NCBI GenBank assembly: GCA_000720375.1
Contig: JOAA01000015.1
Coordinates: 155,636-219,635 of the forward strand
Reading direction: 5' to 3'
Length of the DNA: 64,000 nt
Source: Rhodococcus rhodnii
Lineage (GTDB): Bacteria > Actinomycetota > Actinomycetes > Mycobacteriales > Pseudonocardiaceae
The notes beneath the pieces are model-generated. The model was not told the DNA's origin. It searched no databases and saw only the letters and a list, made by a program, of their open reading frames with translations. A program made the translations under genes and the position numbers. This document shows, piece by piece, positions 60,617-64,000 of the stretch (position 1 is the stretch's first letter; every line of letters begins with the position of its first letter).

Positions 60617-62311
60617 ATGACAACAGCGGTCCCCGAGAACACCCGAGCCACGCGGCCCTCGATCCTGACAGTGGACGACGACCCGAGCGTGTCCCGGGCG
60701 ATCGCGCGCGACCTGCGCAGGCAGTACGGCGAGAACTACCGGATCGTCCGCGCGGAGACCGGCGACCAGGCGCTCGAGGCGTTGCGGGAGATCAAACTGC
60801 GCGGCGAGGAGGTCGCGGCGCTGCTGGCGGACTACCGGATGCCGGGCAAGAGCGGGATCGAGTTCCTCGAGGAAGCGATGGACCTCTTCCCGGTCGCCAA
60901 GCGGGTGCTGCTGACCGCGTACGCCGACACCGACGCCGCGATCCAGGCCATCAACGTTGTCGACCTGGACCACTACCTGCTCAAGCCATGGGACCCGCCG
61001 GAGGAGAAGCTCTACCCGGTACTCGACGACCTGCTCGCGTCCTGGGAGGCGTCAGACCGTCAGCCCGTAAGGCAGGTCAAGGTCATCGGACACCGTTGGT
61101 CCGCGCGGTCCTACGAGGTGCGCGACTTCCTGGCGCGCAACGCGGTGCCGTTCCGGTGGTACGAGCTCGACCAGAACGAAAGCGAAGCGCAGCGCCTGCT
61201 TTCCGCGTGCGAGTGCGGCGAAGCGGACATTCCAGTGGTGGTGACGCCCGACGGCGAGGCGCTGACCCAGCCGTCCGACGCGGAGCTGGCCGCGCGCGTG
61301 GGCCTGACCACCACACCTTCGACCGATTTCTACGACCTGATCGTGATCGGTGCGGGGCCGGCCGGGCTGGGCGCGGCCGTCTACGGCGGCTCGGAAGGCC
61401 TGCGGACCGTACTGGTGGAGCGTCTCGCCGCCGGTGGGCAGGCCGGTACGAGCAGCAGGATCGAGAACTATCTCGGGTTCCCGGACGGAGTGTCGGGCGA
61501 GCAGCTGACCGAGCGCGCCCGCCGACAGGCGTTGAAGTTCGACGTGGAAATGCTGACCACCAGGAAGGTGGTGTCGCTCGAAGCCAAGGGAGCGGCCCGA
61601 GTCGTCCAGTTCGACGACGGCACGGAACTGTCGGCGCACACCGTCATCCTGGCGACCGGTGTCGCGTACCGGACGCTCGAAGCGCCCGGCCTTGGCGAGC
61701 TGACCGGCCGAGGCGTGTACTACGGAGCGTCCACAACGGAGGGACCGAGCTGCGCGGGCCAGGACGTCTACCTGGTCGGCGGCGCCAACTCGGCGGGCCA
61801 GGCCGCGATGTACTTCGCCAAGCACGCCAAGCGGGTCGTGCTGATCGTGCGCGGGGACTCGCTGGAACGGTCGATGTCCCGGTACCTGATCGACCAGCTG
61901 TCCGGTCCCGGCAACATCGACGTGCTGACGTGCACCGAGGTCATCGGCGGATCCGGGACCGACCACCTGGAAACCCTGACCCTGCGGCACAACAAGACCG
62001 GCGAGACCACGACCGTGCCGGCCTCCTGGCTGTTCGCGTTCATCGGCGCCGCGCCAAGGACGGACTGGCTGGACGGCACACTGGCCCGGGACAACCGCGG
62101 CTTCGTGCTGGCCGGGCCAGACTTGATCACCGACGGCTCGGTGCCCGCGGGCTGGGGCCTCGAGCGGCCGCCGTACCACCTGGAGACGAGCCTGCCGGGC
62201 GTGTTCGTGGCCGGTGACGTGCGCGCCGACTCGGTGAAGCGGGTGGCGTCGGCCGTCGGGGAAGGCGCGATGGCCGTCACGCTGGTACACCGGTACTTGG
62301 AGAGGTCGTGA
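60617..62311 (+). CDS. Receiver domain-glutaredoxin-like-thioredoxin reductase-like fusion
   Basis: The 564-aa protein has an N-terminal receiver domain (VDDD, ADYRMPG with the phosphoacceptor Asp, LLTAYAD, LLKPW), a glutaredoxin-like middle (residues about 150-230, without CxxC) and a C-terminal FAD/NAD oxidoreductase (VIGAGPAGLGAAVY, LVGGANSAGQAAMYF). The redox-active CATC of TrxR reads GAST. It probably binds FAD and NADPH and reports redox state by phosphorylation, rather than reducing a disulfide. It is 1 bp from the kinase gene. Confidence 0.88.
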   Translation: MTTAVPENTRATRPSILTVDDDPSVSRAIARDLRRQYGENYRIVRAETGDQALEALREIKLRGEEVAALLADYRMPGKSGIEFLEEAMDLFPVAKRVLLTAYADTDAAIQAINVVDLDHYLLKPWDPPEEKLYPVLDDLLASWEASDRQPVRQVKVIGHRWSARSYEVRDFLARNAVPFRWYELDQNESEAQRLLSACECGEADIPVVVTPDGEALTQPSDAELAARVGLTTTPSTDFYDLIVIGAGPAGLGAAVYGGSEGLRTVLVERLAAGGQAGTSSRIENYLGFPDGVSGEQLTERARRQALKFDVEMLTTRKVVSLEAKGAARVVQFDDGTELSAHTVILATGVAYRTLEAPGLGELTGRGVYYGASTTEGPSCAGQDVYLVGGANSAGQAAMYFAKHAKRVVLIVRGDSLERSMSRYLIDQLSGPGNIDVLTCTEVIGGSGTDHLETLTLRHNKTGETTTVPASWLFAFIGAAPRTDWLDGTLARDNRGFVLAGPDLITDGSVPAGWGLERPPYHLETSLPGVFVAGDVRADSVKRVASAVGEGAMAVTLVHRYLERS

Positions 62312-62312
62312 C

Positions 62313-63740
62313 ATGGAAAAGCTGACCCCGGGCGAATTGCGCGGGCTGTTCCTGTTCGAGCGGCTCGACGACTCCAAGCTGGCCTGGTTGGCCGAGCACG
62401 GCCACGTAGAGCACCGCACGGCCGGGACGCCGATCCTGACCGAGGGCGAGGACGCCACCTGCTTCTTCGTGCTGCTCGAAGGAACGGTGGCGCTGAGCCG
62501 AAACATCGGCGGCGAGATCGTCGAGACGAACCGGACGGATCACCGGGGTTCGTACTTCGGCGCGACCCAGTCGTACCTGGAAGCGGACATCCCGTCGAAG
62601 ACGACGTACCAGATGACGGTGCAATCGATCACCGACACGGCGATGTTCCAGCTGCCCGCGGCCGATTTCGGGCCGATCATCCGCGAGTGGTTCCCGATGG
62701 CGATGCACCTGCTCGAAGGCCTGTTCTTCGGCCTGCAGAACACCCAGCGGATGACAAGCCAACGGGAACGCCTGCTAGCGCTGGGTTCGCTGTCCGCGGG
62801 CCTGACCCACGAACTCAACAACCCGGCGGCAGCGGCGGTCCGTGCGACGGCAGCGTTGCGTGAACGCGTCGCCGGCATGCGGCACAAACTGGCCATGCTC
62901 GCCAGCGGAGCGATCGACCCGAAGACCTTGCCGTCGTTGGTGCTGCTGCAGGAGGACGCGGTGGAACGCGTCGCCAAGGCGCCGAAACTGCAGCCGATGG
63001 AAGCCAGCGACCGCGAGGACGAGTTGGCGGACTGGCTTGAGTCACGCGGGATCCAAGGCAGCTGGGACCTCGCACCGACGTTGGTGGCGGGCGGGTTGGA
63101 CGTCGAATGGCTGACCGAGGCGACCGCGAAGTGTCCACAAGCGACAGCGGAGGCGGCTGTCCGCTGGATCGCGTACACGGTCGAAACCGAGACATTGATG
63201 AACGAGATCGAGGACGCGACCACCCGAGTGTCCACTTTGGTGGGTGCGGCGAAGCAGTACTCGCAGATGGACCGCGCGCCGTTCCAGGTCGTCGACGTGC
63301 ACGACCTGCTGGACTCGACGCTCGTGATGCTGAACGCCAAATTCGGCGACGGTGTCGAGGTCGTGAAGGACTACGACCGGTCTTTGCCGCTCATTTCGGC
63401 GTACGCGGCCGAGCTCAACCAGGTCTGGACGAACTTGATCGACAACGCCATCGCCGCGATGGACGGCCGGGGGACGTTGACTCTTCGGACTTTTCGGGAC
63501 GATGGGTACGCTGTTGTGGAGGTATCTGACACGGGGAGTGGGATCCCTCCGGAGATCAAGGACAGGATTTTTGAGCCTTTCTTCACTACCAAGGCTGTGG
63601 GGGAGGGGACCGGGTTGGGGTTGGACATCACTTGGCGCATTGTCGTGAACAAGCATCATGGGGATGTTCGGGTGGAGTCTGAGCCTGGGAAGACGGTTTT
63701 TCAGGTTCGGATTCCTATTAATCCTTTGAAGGCTCAGTAG
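62313..63740 (+). CDS. Histidine kinase with cyclic-nucleotide-binding domain
   Basis: The 475-aa protein has an N-terminal cNMP/CRP-like domain (residues about 10-130, with TEGEDATCFFVLLEGTVAL), a dimerisation helix with the phosphoacceptor His in LTHELNNPAAAA and an ATPase domain (NLIDNAIAAM, DTGSGIPPEI, GTGLGL). It follows the receiver fusion by 1 bp. The last 90 codons use T- and G-ending codons (GTT, CCT, ATT) quite unlike the rest. Confidence 0.92.
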   Translation: MEKLTPGELRGLFLFERLDDSKLAWLAEHGHVEHRTAGTPILTEGEDATCFFVLLEGTVALSRNIGGEIVETNRTDHRGSYFGATQSYLEADIPSKTTYQMTVQSITDTAMFQLPAADFGPIIREWFPMAMHLLEGLFFGLQNTQRMTSQRERLLALGSLSAGLTHELNNPAAAAVRATAALRERVAGMRHKLAMLASGAIDPKTLPSLVLLQEDAVERVAKAPKLQPMEASDREDELADWLESRGIQGSWDLAPTLVAGGLDVEWLTEATAKCPQATAEAAVRWIAYTVETETLMNEIEDATTRVSTLVGAAKQYSQMDRAPFQVVDVHDLLDSTLVMLNAKFGDGVEVVKDYDRSLPLISAYAAELNQVWTNLIDNAIAAMDGRGTLTLRTFRDDGYAVVEVSDTGSGIPPEIKDRIFEPFFTTKAVGEGTGLGLDITWRIVVNKHHGDVRVESEPGKTVFQVRIPINPLKAQ

Positions 63741-64000
63741 GGCTTCGGGCTGATTTTTGCTGTTGCCCTTCGGTCTTAGGTTTCCAGTTTGCTTCTAGTC
63801 GTTCGCTTCTGCTTCCAGCCTGGCTTTTGTCGCTATCCTTCGGCTTTCGTCTGGTTCTTGCTGTCCTTTGGCTTTGGGTTCCAGCTTTGTGGTGCCCACC
63901 ACGGCTCGATTTGACTTGGGGCCCCTGCGGCGCGCTCGGGGAGGAAGCCGGGGAGTCCCCTTTCCTTCAGCCCTCATTTATCCTTCGTGGCGCGAGGGGC
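63741..64000. other. T-rich, pyrimidine-skewed downstream region
   Basis: This stretch after the kinase gene is strongly pyrimidine-rich on the plus strand, with words such as CTTCGG, CTTTGG, TTCCAG and GCTTCTG recurring. No gene is supported. It continues the T-shift seen in the last third of the kinase gene. Confidence 0.5.

Noticed and set aside
60415..62217. A 600-codon plus-strand frame overlapping the receiver-TrxR gene
   Set aside because: It is out of frame with the recognisable receiver and FAD domains and has an Arg-rich shadow composition.

Overview
The window is high-GC actinobacterial chromosome. An ESX-associated EspG-like protein, an AftD arabinofuranosyltransferase with its arabinogalactan gene neighbourhood, a PucR-controlled proline catabolic operon, frequent GTG starts, probable leaderless promoters and the gene-order flavour point to order Pseudonocardiales (Amycolatopsis/Kibdelosporangium-like). 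The genus is an inference, not something the sequence proves. There are no rRNA or tRNA genes, no insertion sequences, no phage genes and no CRISPR array. All calls rest on reading the sequence; no database search was run.

Layout. 1-3.8 kb: the 5' part of a TetR gene with four operator copies, two serine hydrolases of beta-lactamase type and an EspG-like protein, then a repeat-bearing gap. 3.8-8.0 kb: a PucR regulator divergent from pruA and proline dehydrogenase (proline to glutamate). 8.1-14.9 kb: an exported PHP-domain protein with a natural His tract, a membrane protein, a DUF11-type surface protein, a CorA channel and a FadR-type regulator. 14.9-18.1 kb: an archaeal-type AspRS behind a T-box leader whose specifier (GAC) and bulge (UGGC) fit tRNA-Asp, preceded by a MetRS-like protein without HIGH/KMSKS motifs and a GNAT protein. 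18.3-24.2 kb: a LytS/LytTR-type two-component system with two DUF485 + sodium:solute symporter pairs (acetate/pyruvate-type uptake). 24.2-25.7 kb: a terminator, a 22-bp tandem repeat, a hypothetical gene, a frameshifted SnoaL-like gene and a perfect CRP-type site.

25.7-40.7 kb is a cell-envelope island: two glycosyltransferases, a DUF3068 protein, two methyltransferases, DUF2613, a flippase, AftD, polytopic membrane proteins and a vWA/binding-protein fusion. Its content resembles the M. tuberculosis Rv0224c-Rv0236c region. 40.8-44.8 kb looks like a galactoside operon (GH27 galactosidase, SDR, galactonate-dehydratase-like enolase), closed by a 21-bp perfect inverted repeat. 44.8-48.2 kb holds a rhodanese plus cysteine dioxygenase, an MpsC/DUF2294 protein and an S9 peptidase.

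48.2-55.6 kb is the most unusual block. It is a complex-I-like operon with membrane subunits NuoA, H, J, K, L, M and N but none of the NADH or Fe-S subunits. In the position of NuoB-D sits one cysteine-free, His-rich protein with remnants of NuoB-like and NuoD-like sequence. The remainder holds a large PAS-GGDEF-EAL protein, a Nudix hydrolase, the zinc-free L36 paralog, an orphan NarJ-like chaperone and a redox-signalling set: a UBP zinc finger, a receiver-glutaredoxin-like-thioredoxin reductase-like fusion lacking the redox CxxC, and a cNMP-domain histidine kinase.
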